From: Actinomycetaceae bacterium
Lineage (GTDB): Bacteria; Actinomycetota; Actinomycetes; Actinomycetales; Actinomycetaceae
Length of the DNA: 64,000 nt
Reading direction: 5' to 3'
Assembly: GCA_030537795.1 (NCBI GenBank)
Contig: JAUNVE010000005.1
Coordinates: 1,028-65,027 of the forward strand
Under the pieces are notes generated by a model. It was not told the origin of the DNA. It saw only the letters and a list, made by a program, of their open reading frames with translations, and did not search any database. Within the stretch, counting starts at the first letter, position 1; every line of letters begins with the position of its first letter. Shown in pieces: positions 1-8,019 of the stretch. A program made the translations under genes and the position numbers.

Positions 1-84
1 TCTCGTCCCATGCAGATCATTTGGGAACTCGAACACCCTCTTCCCCCGGATCTTTTCATTGCCGCACGAGCCGCCGCCTCATAA
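1..84 (+). CDS. Possible 3' end of an upstream gene (partial)
   Basis: Frame 1 is open from the window edge to a TAA at 82-84 and encodes 27 residues ending in IAARAAAS. It could be the C-terminus of a gene that begins outside the window, but 27 codons are not enough to separate coding from chance. No family is recognised. Positions 85-207, up to the next start, show nothing except the ribosome binding site of the next gene. Confidence 0.25.
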   Translation, partial: SRPMQIIWELEHPLPPDLFIAARAAAS

Positions 85-207
85 TCGGTAGCGCCATCTG
101 TCATTTCCAACTACGCAGATTGCGATTTGCATCACTCAGATTCGCATTCGGTCGAAGAATTCGCAACAGTAGATAGGCAATGCAAGTATATTTCAAGGGT
201 ATTCACA

Positions 208-1950
208 GTGACTTCTCACGAGAATAATAACTATGCAGTCCATGGCGTCGCTCGTGGCGTCTTCTATCCATCTACAGTTTTGTTGCTCGCGCTCGTCGCA
301 GCTGCCATCATTGTTCCGAGCACATTGGAGGCCGCTATCTCGTGGGCTTCAACTTCGGTCATTAACAATCTGTCGTGGTATTACGTCCTCGTCGCAACGG
401 GATTTGTTTTCTTTGTCTTAGTGCTGGCTTTCTCCCGCCTTGGCGACATTAAGCTCGGAGACGATGACACCGAGCCAGACTATTCCCTGACTTCCTGGTT
501 CGCTATGCTATTTGCGGCAGGCATGGGTATCGGACTCGTATTCTACGGAGCCGGCGAGCCTCTCTCCCACTTCGCATCACCACGCCCGGGAAGCGTCGGC
601 GAAGCATCATTCCTGGCTCGAGACGCCATGTCCTCGACGTTCCTTCACTGGGGTCTCCACCCTTGGGCTATCTACGTCATCGTTGGTTTATCAATCGCTT
701 ACACACACCACCGTCGAAAGCGGCCAATCTCGATTCGCTGGACCCTCGAACCAGTTCTTGGCGAAGATCGTGTTAAAGGTGCTTTCGGAGACGTTATCGA
801 CACAGTGGCGGTCCTCGGTACTGTCTTGGGTATTGCAACTTCTCTCGGTTTCGGTGTCAACCAGGTAGCAGCCGGTATTGAATACCTCACCGGATTCGAA
901 TCAACTCGCACAGTGCTGGTGGTGCTGGTCGTTGTCATTTCAAGCCTCGCGGCTCTCTCAGTGGCCACCGGCCTCGACAACGGTATTAAGTTCCTCTCCA
1001 ACCTCAACCTAGTCGTCGCCGCGCTACTCGCTTTTGCTATCGCCGCGCTGGGGCCAACCACCTTCATCCTGAGCGAATTCGTTCAAGACATTGGCTACTA
1101 CTTCAACGATTTCTTCAAATTAGCCTTCCAAACTCTCCCATTTGAAGGCATCGCCGGGACCACCTGGCTGACCTCCTGGACCACTTACTATTGGGGTTGG
1201 TGGATGTCCTGGTCACCATTCGTCGGCATCTTCATCGCCCGCATTTCCCGCGGTCGCACAATTCGCGAGTTTATTCTCGGCGTTCTGGCTGTCCCCACGC
1301 TCGTCACCTTCATGTGGTTCGCCATTATGGGCGGTAATGGTCTCTACCAAGAGATGTTCGGTGATGGCGGTCTGATTGGTGAAGACGGATTGGTGGACGT
1401 CAACACCGTGCTATTCCAATCATTTGAGGCACTCCCCTTCACCTCAATTCTCTCCGGAGCAGCCATGATCGTCGTCATTATCTTCTTCGTGACTTCCTCA
1501 GACTCCGGATCCTACGTCATGTCCATGCTGTCGACAGCTGGTAACCCCAACCCCCGCCTTTACGTCCGTTTGACGTGGGCCATTATGACCGGTGCAGTTA
1601 CCGCAGTCATGATTGGAACCGCCTCTGCTGATACTGGTATGGCTGCCCTCCAATCATTGGCTATCCTGGCGGCTTTCCCGTTTTCATTCATCATGATCGG
1701 CATGAGTGCCGGACTGTGGCGTAAAGCGAATGCCGAACACCAACGTAGGGAACGCGCTAAAGCAAGGATCCTGCGCGACGAGCTTGTGCACGACGTCTCC
1801 GCGCACGTTGTCGATGATCTTTCGATTGCTGCAGACGAGGTTGTACAGCAGCGCAGACCACGCTCTCCTATTCCGGTAGCCCCCGAAATCGTGTCGGTGT
1901 TGCGGGGAGCTAAGCGGCGTTATCGAAAGAGGCCGAAAGATCGGGAGTAG
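208..1950 (+). CDS. BCCT-family betaine/carnitine/choline transporter
   Basis: Secondary transporter of the BCCT family, importing glycine betaine or a related quaternary amine, normally with Na+, across the cytoplasmic membrane for osmoprotection. The protein has about twelve hydrophobic segments. It carries a glycine-rich stretch GMGIGLVFYG near residue 105, as in betaine carriers, and the family signature with WGWWMSWSPFVG near 325-340. The C-terminal 70 residues are charged and cytoplasmic, where BetP-type carriers hold their osmosensor. The frame is open back to a TTG at 127, but GTG 208 is preceded by AAGGG at 195-199 with 8 bases of spacing, so I take GTG 208 (580 aa). Substrate cannot be read from sequence. 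It appears monocistronic. Confidence 0.92.
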   Translation: MTSHENNNYAVHGVARGVFYPSTVLLLALVAAAIIVPSTLEAAISWASTSVINNLSWYYVLVATGFVFFVLVLAFSRLGDIKLGDDDTEPDYSLTSWFAMLFAAGMGIGLVFYGAGEPLSHFASPRPGSVGEASFLARDAMSSTFLHWGLHPWAIYVIVGLSIAYTHHRRKRPISIRWTLEPVLGEDRVKGAFGDVIDTVAVLGTVLGIATSLGFGVNQVAAGIEYLTGFESTRTVLVVLVVVISSLAALSVATGLDNGIKFLSNLNLVVAALLAFAIAALGPTTFILSEFVQDIGYYFNDFFKLAFQTLPFEGIAGTTWLTSWTTYYWGWWMSWSPFVGIFIARISRGRTIREFILGVLAVPTLVTFMWFAIMGGNGLYQEMFGDGGLIGEDGLVDVNTVLFQSFEALPFTSILSGAAMIVVIIFFVTSSDSGSYVMSMLSTAGNPNPRLYVRLTWAIMTGAVTAVMIGTASADTGMAALQSLAILAAFPFSFIMIGMSAGLWRKANAEHQRRERAKARILRDELVHDVSAHVVDDLSIAADEVVQQRRPRSPIPVAPEIVSVLRGAKRRYRKRPKDRE

Positions 1951-2015
1951 TGAATCTGCTCCTAAAGGGTGAGGATTCGAGTAACGTCGAATGAGTAAAC
2001 ACCTCAGGAGAACTC

Positions 2016-3224
2016 ATGACTCACCCGATCCGCACATATGTTAACGCAATCGCGGCGCAGCTCATTGAGTTGCGCCGCGAACTGCATCAAATTCCAGAGC
2101 CCGGTCTTAATCTGCCGCTAACCGCCGCTCGCATACGTCAGGAAATCGAAGCACTCGGACTTCCTTTTTTGCAATGCCGAAGCGCGACCGGGTTTACCGC
2201 CGTGCTCCGAGGCGAACGCCCGACAAACGATGCCCGCCCGCTCGTCCTTCTACGTGCCGATATGGACGCCCTCCCGATAGTCGAAAACACTTCGTATCCG
2301 TGGGCATCAACCAACGGTAATATGCATGCCTGCGGACATGATCTCCACATGGCCGGTCTAGTCGGCGCCATGCGCGCTCTAACTCACGTGCGTGACCAGC
2401 TCGCCGGTGATGTAATCTTCATGTTCCAATCCGGTGAGGAAGGACATGACGGAGCTCAGTACATGATTAATGAGAACATGTTGGAGGCCGCCGGGCGACT
2501 CCCCGACCACGCATACGCATTACACGTGTGGGCATCACGTTTCCCCAGTGGGTTTATCGGCACGAAACCCGGCCCCATCATGGCCTCGTCGGATACTCTG
2601 AAAATCACGGTCAGAGGACGTGGAGGGCACGGTTCCGCTCCGCATGAGAATCTCGACCCCATTCCCGTGGCGGCACAGATCATTCTCGATACACAGGTGA
2701 TGATCGCCCGCGAGTTCAGCATCTTCGACCCGGTGGTGGCCACCTGCGGGCAGATCCACGCCGGAACCGCACCGAATATTACGCCGGATACTGCGTCGCT
2801 CGACTATACCCTGCGCGCGTTCAATCCCGATACGCGCAAACGCCTAGTAACTCGGGTGAGCGAACTCGCGCGGAGCACTGCCCGTTCACATGACATGCGC
2901 GCTGAAGTCGAACACGTTGAACTCTACCCGGTGACAGTTAACGCGGATGCTGAATATTCCTTTGTGAAGTCCGCGGTGCAACAGACATTCCCAGGTCGCT
3001 GGGGACTCCAGGCGGAGCCAATGGCCGCTGCCGAAGATTTCTCAAAGATACTGAACCAGATTCCCGGGTGCTTTATATCTGTTTCGGCAGTTGCTCCAGA
3101 CGTAGATCACCGCCAGGCTCCGTTCAACCACTCATCGAAAGCTGAGTTCGCTGATACCGTTGTTCCCGACTGCGCGAGTATTCTCGCGTTACTCGCCTGG
3201 GAACGGCTTACTACCGACGGGTGA
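2016..3224 (+). CDS. M20-family metallo-amidohydrolase (IAA-amino acid / hippurate hydrolase type)
   Basis: Cytosolic zinc amidohydrolase that cleaves N-acyl amino acids or similar amides. The 402 aa length is normal for the M20D branch. The metal-binding HACGHDLHMAG motif is near residue 105, EEGHDGA follows near 141, and a bacterial exopeptidase dimerisation domain lies in the middle (GGHGSAPHENLDPI). ATG 2016 has AGGAGAA at 2006-2012. It follows the BCCT gene by 65 bases in the same direction and may be co-transcribed. The 3' end overlaps the end of the opposing regulator gene by 14 bases. The natural substrate is not predictable. Confidence 0.9.
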   Translation: MTHPIRTYVNAIAAQLIELRRELHQIPEPGLNLPLTAARIRQEIEALGLPFLQCRSATGFTAVLRGERPTNDARPLVLLRADMDALPIVENTSYPWASTNGNMHACGHDLHMAGLVGAMRALTHVRDQLAGDVIFMFQSGEEGHDGAQYMINENMLEAAGRLPDHAYALHVWASRFPSGFIGTKPGPIMASSDTLKITVRGRGGHGSAPHENLDPIPVAAQIILDTQVMIAREFSIFDPVVATCGQIHAGTAPNITPDTASLDYTLRAFNPDTRKRLVTRVSELARSTARSHDMRAEVEHVELYPVTVNADAEYSFVKSAVQQTFPGRWGLQAEPMAAAEDFSKILNQIPGCFISVSAVAPDVDHRQAPFNHSSKAEFADTVVPDCASILALLAWERLTTDG

Positions 3225-3438
3225 GGATATCCTCCGGTTGGCAGTTAGGCGCACGACAGATCGCGGTGAGAGAAGTGAACCGTACGGCTCGGGCCTTACC
3301 ATTCTTAAGATTCAACAAGTTTGTCAGCGTAATACCCGTTGCCAATGACAACTGTGTCGGTGTCCACCCCCGCTCAGCAAGAACGTCGTCGAGTGTGACT
3401 ACAATGTCGTGGTCATCGCGCGGATTGAAAGCACACAA
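3211..3438 (-). CDS. Small XRE-family HTH regulator (YozG-like), start disrupted
   Basis: DNA-binding protein of the short Cro/CI type that usually follows a DUF2975 membrane protein. The core VVTLDDVLAERGWTPTQLS..TNLLNLKNGKARAVRFTSLTAICRAPNCQPEDIL is complete. Relatives normally begin two or three residues before IVVTLDDVL, and here an ATG at 3416-3414 overlaps the TGA of the upstream gene (ATGA). That ATG is one base out of frame and meets a stop after five codons. In-frame possibilities are TTG at 3438 (GAGG nine bases upstream), TTG at 3465, or ATT at 3405. Either an unusual start is used, or there is a single-base deletion in the genome or the assembly. Confidence 0.65.
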   Translation of the reverse strand: MCAFNPRDDHDIVVTLDDVLAERGWTPTQLSLATGITLTNLLNLKNGKARAVRFTSLTAICRAPNCQPEDILTRR

Positions 3439-3721
3439 GGTAATCAACCTCGCGCTGGAGTTCAACGCCCTTCTGAATGAGTGCCGGAAGCATCATGCTA
3501 ATAATGCCGGGTACGATCCACACAGTTCCATCACCATAGGACCACCATTCGCCATTCCAACCGGTAATTTTCCCGTTGTCAGTGAGGAGGGCGTGAGCGA
3601 ATGGACTCAAAAAGATGAAACTTACAGATTCCACAACGAAGCGAGTAATCACTGTAGCGAGACCACCAAAGAATATTACTCGCCCGAAAATCGGAATAAT
3701 CGCCATGGCACTATTCGCCAC
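3413..3721 (-). CDS. DUF2975-like membrane protein, apparently N-terminally truncated
   Basis: Small membrane protein with two hydrophobic stretches (about residues 7-32 and 66-84) and the ending QKGVELQREVDYLV, which matches the end of DUF2975 proteins. These normally have four transmembrane segments and about 150-190 residues; only 102 are open here and an in-frame stop lies at 3752-3754, so the first half is missing. The possible start is GTG 3721, or ATG 3706. Its stop overlaps an out-of-frame ATG of the regulator downstream. The pair may be a decaying DUF2975/XRE module. An operator-like repeat lies just upstream. Confidence 0.5.
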   Translation of the reverse strand: MANSAMAIIPIFGRVIFFGGLATVITRFVVESVSFIFLSPFAHALLTDNGKITGWNGEWWSYGDGTVWIVPGIISMMLPALIQKGVELQREVDYLVCFQSAR

Positions 3722-3725
3722 TGTC

Positions 3726-3751
3726 TTATCGATAAACGATATTATCGATCG
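3726..3751 (-). promoter_or_regulatory. Operator-like ATCGATAA repeat
   Basis: On the minus strand two copies of ATCGATAA flank an 8-base degenerate copy (TATCGTTT), giving three 8-base units in tandem. The copy at 3726-3735 is also a perfect 10-base palindrome, TTATCGATAA. The position directly before the DUF2975/XRE pair suggests autoregulation by the small HTH protein. That assignment is inference. Confidence 0.5.
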
Positions 3752-3830
3752 TCAATAAATTACGAGCGTTTGCCAATGGCGAGAAATAACTGTCAGCGAA
3801 ATGTGGAGGCGATGCCGAGCCACTGAAAAA

Positions 3831-4697
3831 CTAGCCGAGCAATTCGTCGACAATTGCGGCAGCCGGCTCGGGCTGGCCGCAAAAGCCAACGCTCTGGCCC
3901 GCGTATATCGGGGTGACGTCAAGCGCTTCTGGTAGCGCTTCCAGCTCATCGAGCCGCCCCTGCCACTCGTCAACGAATGGGGTGCGCAAAGCACGCCCTC
4001 CAAACTCGGCAGGCCACGCCAGCTTCTTCGCTCGATCGTAAACGGAAGTGTAGACAGTATCATCCGCACAGGCTTGCTCGAGATGCTTGCGATTCACCTC
4101 CGATGTTCCAGATTCCTCTGCCGTGATAAATCGGGTACCAACCCAGGCCGCAACTGCACCAGCCTCTAAAACTGCACGCACTCCCGCCGCCGTCCCAATA
4201 CCTCCTCCAGCAAGCACAGGAAGGTCTGTGCGCCTGCGCACTTCAGCCAGCAACGGTAGCGTCGCAACATCGTTGCGCCCATGTCCGCCTGCTTCCATCC
4301 CGCGCGCTACAATCGCATCAACGCCCGCTTCGATTGCGGCTTCAATGTCAGCGACGTTCCCGACCTGAGTCATGATAACTGCTCCGGTATCGCGAGCCCG
4401 TTTCACCCACGGTTTGATATTGCCAAAGGAGAGACACACGACCGCCGGCGAGTGTTCGAGGGCTGCATCGTAGGCAGTATCGTCTTTTTCGAGTGCCCAC
4501 GCCATGAATGCCGCACCGACCGATAGGCTCTCCGGAATCTGTTGAAATTCAGAGTGAATAAACTCGGGACTGTGCGCGCTACCGAATCCCATCATTCCGA
4601 GCGCGCCGGTTTGCGACACTGCTCGGGCAAGCTGTGCGGTCCCCACATAAGCCATTGGGGCACACACCAACGGTCGTGTCCAACCGTCGATTTTCAT
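3831..4697 (-). CDS. Nitronate monooxygenase-like FMN enzyme (2-nitropropane dioxygenase family)
   Basis: Flavoprotein of the TIM-barrel NMO/2NPD family, which oxidises propionate-3-nitronate and related nitronates; some relatives are enoyl-ACP reductases of the FabK type. PMA near residue 14, EAGGHGR with the candidate catalytic His at 139, and the phosphate-binding stretch AGGGIGTAAG then WVGTRF are visible. At 288 aa it is shorter than the usual 310-360. ATG 4697 has GGGGAG upstream. It lies only 36 bases after the TM2 gene at 4734-5282 on the same strand, so read-through is likely. The precise substrate is unknown. Confidence 0.85.
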   Translation of the reverse strand: MKIDGWTRPLVCAPMAYVGTAQLARAVSQTGALGMMGFGSAHSPEFIHSEFQQIPESLSVGAAFMAWALEKDDTAYDAALEHSPAVVCLSFGNIKPWVKRARDTGAVIMTQVGNVADIEAAIEAGVDAIVARGMEAGGHGRNDVATLPLLAEVRRRTDLPVLAGGGIGTAAGVRAVLEAGAVAAWVGTRFITAEESGTSEVNRKHLEQACADDTVYTSVYDRAKKLAWPAEFGGRALRTPFVDEWQGRLDELEALPEALDVTPIYAGQSVGFCGQPEPAAAIVDELLG

Positions 4698-4733
4698 CTA
4701 CTGCTCCCCGCATTCGTCATATCGCTCATGCTA

Positions 4734-5282
4734 TTAGCTCAATGGAATCCCTCTGCCATCGGTTGACCACCGCGGGTTCGTGCTCACCAAGTACAGAATC
4801 ATCTCGACAAAAGCCCAAATACCGGATACCCAGCTGAGAAGGAAAAGACTCAAAAGAGTGATTAAAAGCTGTGCGATTCCGATCCCAGATCGACCTACGT
4901 AGAAGTTATGGATTCCGAATACACCGAAGAAAAATGCCAATACTGCTACCACAGCGCGGGATTTTTGCGGAAACGGATAATAGGGCGGATATTGGCCATA
5001 GGGTACCGGTGCTACTTGCGGGGCATAGGAGGGCGTCCCCGGGGTGCCGGAGGGGTAGTTGCCCGGTTGTGGTCCATAATCATACGGTTGCTGTTGGTGT
5101 GTGACGACTGCACCTGGTTGAGCCGGAGGCGGATACTGACCACCAGAGTAGTAGTCTGACTCATAGCGAGGCTCAATAGGATTCGGGGGAACCGCGGACT
5201 CTCCCGATGACGACGTTACCGGAGGTTGCCAGGAAGCGTCATTGCCTTCATTGTTCGACTGTTGCATGGGATCGTAAGACAT
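4734..5282 (-). CDS. TM2-domain membrane protein with Pro/Tyr-rich N-terminus
   Basis: Residues 1-105 are low-complexity and rich in Pro, Tyr, Gln and Gly. Residues 107-182 form a TM2 domain: a Lys/Arg-flanked first helix, the turn GIHNFYVGR at 123-131, a second helix and the closing WSTDGRGIPLS. Function of bacterial TM2 proteins is not established. A near-identical domain plan is encoded by the next gene upstream (5481-5945), so the two arose by tandem duplication, but the N-terminal tails have diverged in sequence and length. The start is ATG 5282. Confidence 0.85.
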   Translation of the reverse strand: MSYDPMQQSNNEGNDASWQPPVTSSSGESAVPPNPIEPRYESDYYSGGQYPPPAQPGAVVTHQQQPYDYGPQPGNYPSGTPGTPSYAPQVAPVPYGQYPPYYPFPQKSRAVVAVLAFFFGVFGIHNFYVGRSGIGIAQLLITLLSLFLLSWVSGIWAFVEMILYLVSTNPRWSTDGRGIPLS

Positions 5283-5425
5283 GTTGCTCCTAAAGAGTGG
5301 TTTGTTTATACATTACAAGAGGATCCCGAGCACCACTGCAATTCAAGCAAAGCATGGACTCTGAGCACTCAGCTGCAGGTGGAGCAAGAAAAGTTCCAGG
5401 GCAGAACGCAGGAGCAGTGCGAAAG

Positions 5426-5450
5426 GGGGGCAGCGATAATCGTTGCCCCC
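5426..5450 (-). terminator. Hairpin terminator after the second TM2 gene
   Basis: GGGGGCA and TGCCCCC arms continue through one G-U pair into CGA/TCG, giving an 11-pair stem. On the minus strand it is followed by CTTTC. It sits 31 bases after the stop of the 5481-5945 gene. The rest of 5283-5480 holds nothing recognisable beyond upstream sequence for the TM2 gene at 4734. Confidence 0.6.
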
Positions 5451-5480
5451 ACTAATGCGCGCAAGATACGATGTGCTTCC

Positions 5481-5945
5481 CTATTTGAGCGGCAAGCCAT
5501 TTCCGTCGGTCGACCAGCGAGGCTCATTGCTCGTCATGTAGAGAATGCCCTCGACAAAACCCCAAATTCCGCTAATTCCAGCAAGGAATCCGAGGGATAA
5601 TAGGGTGATAGCTAACTGGATGGCACCGATCTTTGTGCGCCCCAAGTAAAAATTATGAATTCCCAGACCTCCCAGGAGAATCCCTAAAACACCTGCAACC
5701 GCTTTCGACTTCTCACTGTAGCCAACCGGGATTGGGGATCCCCCAGCATACTGCGGAGCCCCCGCGGGGTACTGAGGCCCCCCGGCAGGTATCTGATAGT
5801 CGTTCGCGGGTTGCTGATATTGCGGATCGGAAGCCGGTGCTGCGGAATCTCCTGCTGGCTGCTCGGGAGCAACCATTTGTTCCGGTGCCGGTATCTGATC
5901 GTCGGTGGTGTTTTCTGGCTCAGATGGATTGGGAGTATTCGACAT
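5481..5945 (-). CDS. TM2-domain membrane protein, paralogue
   Basis: 154 aa protein with a Pro/Gln/Ala-rich acidic N-terminus (1-76) and a TM2 domain at 78-154 containing GIHNFYLGR at 95-103 and ending WSTDGNGLPLK. The domain matches the paralogue at 4734-5282 closely, including the WSTDG ending. ATG 5945 has a strong site, AAGGAGA, five bases upstream. No catalytic residues are expected. Its role is unknown; the disordered Pro-rich tail followed by two helices suggests a membrane-anchored scaffold or interaction partner, which is only inference. Confidence 0.85.
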   Translation of the reverse strand: MSNTPNPSEPENTTDDQIPAPEQMVAPEQPAGDSAAPASDPQYQQPANDYQIPAGGPQYPAGAPQYAGGSPIPVGYSEKSKAVAGVLGILLGGLGIHNFYLGRTKIGAIQLAITLLSLGFLAGISGIWGFVEGILYMTSNEPRWSTDGNGLPLK

Positions 5946-6028
5946 TGTGATCTCCTTGTGTGGGTGGGATTATTTCAGATCGTGCAACCATGCAATAACC
6001 AAAGAGTTCGCAGATCGCAATCGGTAAC

Positions 6029-6565
6029 TTACAAGGATAATTTTATAACAGTCTTGAAGGATCGGTAGATATTGTCATTAATCACAGCGAATACTACACG
6101 TTCGAGACTTGCGCACTGCTCCGCCGATTCCATCGCCCATGTTTTCACTGTTCCTACGGCAATTTCAGCAACTTCTGCCGCTTCCCATCCATACACTCCA
6201 GCTGAAATTGCAGGGAAAGCAATCGACCGAATATTGAGACGTGCCGCTTCATCCAAACTGCTACGAAACGCGAGAGCCAAAAGATTAGGATCCGTTTGCC
6301 CCGCGTGACGATTGGGACCGACGGTGTGTATTACCCAGCGAGCAGGCAAATCGAATCCCGGTGTGACCACCGCCTGGCCAACCGGTAATCCATCAGGTAG
6401 CTCTCGCCGACGAAGATCACGGCATGCTTCTAGCAAGCGCGGTCCCGCGGCGGCGTGAATAGCGCCGTCAACTCCCCCTCCGCCCAGAAGGCTTGAGTTT
6501 GCCGCATTTACTATTGCATCAACATCGAGCTGTGTGATGTCGACTCGCTGCACTGAAATATCCAC
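6029..6565 (-). CDS. Macro-domain protein, probable O-acetyl-ADP-ribose deacetylase
   Basis: Single macro domain (YmdB-like) that binds ADP-ribose and probably hydrolyses O-acetyl-ADP-ribose or removes ADP-ribose from proteins. DITQLDVDAIVNAANSSLLGGGGVDGAIHAAAG covers the ribose-binding and catalytic loop, and FPAISAGVYGW is the second conserved loop. The frame is open to ATG 6589, but GTG 6565 has AGGAGA five bases upstream, and starting there places the DIT motif eight residues in, as in YmdB. I therefore prefer 6565 (178 aa). No ADP-ribosyltransferase partner is adjacent. Confidence 0.87.
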   Translation of the reverse strand: MDISVQRVDITQLDVDAIVNAANSSLLGGGGVDGAIHAAAGPRLLEACRDLRRRELPDGLPVGQAVVTPGFDLPARWVIHTVGPNRHAGQTDPNLLALAFRSSLDEAARLNIRSIAFPAISAGVYGWEAAEVAEIAVGTVKTWAMESAEQCASLERVVFAVINDNIYRSFKTVIKLSL

Positions 6566-6751
6566 TGATTTCTCCTCGACCTCGACCATTCCTCTATTGA
6601 CAGCCTACGCGGATAAACACAATCGAAGTATTGGGAGGGCGACAAAGATTCTCTTCAGATTGTGTCAATGCCCACGCATTCGATTCTGGAAAGGCTTTTT
6701 TCAGCAAACGGTCCTACCATGGATACGGCATTGACCTAGCTAGGAAGAGAT

Positions 6752-7888
6752 ATGACTCGACTGAATTTCTCACAATCACCGCGCTCCACGGTTGGAATCG
6801 AATGGGAAATGCAGGTGATCGATCAAGATACCGGCGAGTTACGCCAAGAAGTCGGCACGATCGAAGAGGCTCTCACACGCAACGGGGAACCGCATCCTCA
6901 AGTTAATCACGAGATTATCCAGTCAACGCTGGAAATCACCTCCCAGGCTCGCACCTCGATCAGCGATTGTGTCAACGACCTGCAGTCGGTGCTTGATGAA
7001 CTTCAACGCCCTCTTGATGATCTCAATGCTTCGCTCATTGCATCAGCAACCCATCCCACCGGGGACCCGCACGCCCAAACCGCAACTCCCACCGAACACT
7101 ATGACAATCTCATCAATACTGCGCAATACTGGGCACGGCGCATCCTCACTTGCGGCTTGCATATTCATGTCGGCATCGACGACGTGGATAAAGTTCATCC
7201 CATTTCAAACGCGGTTCTCTCCCACCTTGGTGAACTCCAGGCACTGGCCGCCAACTCACCGTTTTGGCGCAAGGAGGATACGGGGTACGCGGCTTTTCGC
7301 CCGACAATCTTCCACCAGTTGCCTAGCGCCGGTTTGCCACCGCAGTTTGACGATTGGGATGAGTACTCACTGTGCGTCGAGCAGTTAACCCAATCGGGTT
7401 TCATCAAATCCGCGCACAACCTTTTTTGGGATATGCGCCCAGCACCGCATTTGGGCACACTTGAAGTCCGCATCTTCGACACAGCCTCAAATATTCGCGA
7501 TGTGGCGGCACTGTCAGCCATCGCGCACGCCCTCGTTGACCACTATAACGAAGAGCTTGAGCGCGGCCACGAACTCCCGCGACACAACGACTGGATCGTG
7601 CGTCGCAATTCTTTCAATTCCTCCCGCTATGGTCTCGATACGACGGTTGCGATTCCTCATGCAGACGGAGTTGAGCTTATCCCCGTGCGCGAACGCTTAC
7701 GTACCCTACTGACAACCATTGAAGAGGCCGGCCAGCGAGTAGGCTGCCAAGCAGAACTTGCCGACGCATGGGAACTCATTGACAAAACTCCCGGATACGA
7801 ACGTCAGCGCATGCATTTTGCACAGGGCGGCTTTACGCGTGTCATCGACGGATTGCGTGCAGAAATGACTGCCGGACACGCTCTGTAA
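6752..7888 (+). CDS. GCS2-family carboxylate-amine ligase (YbdK-type glutamate-cysteine ligase homologue)
   Basis: ATP-grasp-like ligase of glutamate-cysteine ligase family 2. VGIEWEMQV near residue 14, NHEIIQSTLEI near 57 and the LHIHVGI metal/substrate motif are conserved. The 378 aa length fits YbdK. In vitro such proteins couple Glu to Cys weakly; the true amine may differ, so the name should stay general. The start ATG 6752 has AGGAAGAG just upstream. The 6590-6751 interval before it holds no gene. Transcription ends at the long hairpin at 7964-8010. Confidence 0.85.
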   Translation: MTRLNFSQSPRSTVGIEWEMQVIDQDTGELRQEVGTIEEALTRNGEPHPQVNHEIIQSTLEITSQARTSISDCVNDLQSVLDELQRPLDDLNASLIASATHPTGDPHAQTATPTEHYDNLINTAQYWARRILTCGLHIHVGIDDVDKVHPISNAVLSHLGELQALAANSPFWRKEDTGYAAFRPTIFHQLPSAGLPPQFDDWDEYSLCVEQLTQSGFIKSAHNLFWDMRPAPHLGTLEVRIFDTASNIRDVAALSAIAHALVDHYNEELERGHELPRHNDWIVRRNSFNSSRYGLDTTVAIPHADGVELIPVRERLRTLLTTIEEAGQRVGCQAELADAWELIDKTPGYERQRMHFAQGGFTRVIDGLRAEMTAGHAL

Positions 7889-7963
7889 AAGATCTTCACC
7901 CACGGCGGGAAGCACCCGTTTAACGACACTTTGGGATACAAAGCGATTACATCTGATTCACAT

Positions 7964-8010
7964 TCGATAGCTTAACGGCCAGGGAAGAACCCTGGCCGTT
8001 AAGCTATCGA
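7964..8010. terminator. Bidirectional terminator, perfect 21-bp stem
   Basis: A perfect inverted repeat: arms 7964-7984 and 7990-8010 with a five-base AAGAA loop. It sits between two converging genes, 75 bases after the ligase stop and 9 bases from the stop of the UPF0182 gene. No U-run follows on either side, so termination may depend on the stem alone. Confidence 0.8.
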
Positions 8011-8019
8011 GAAATTGAG

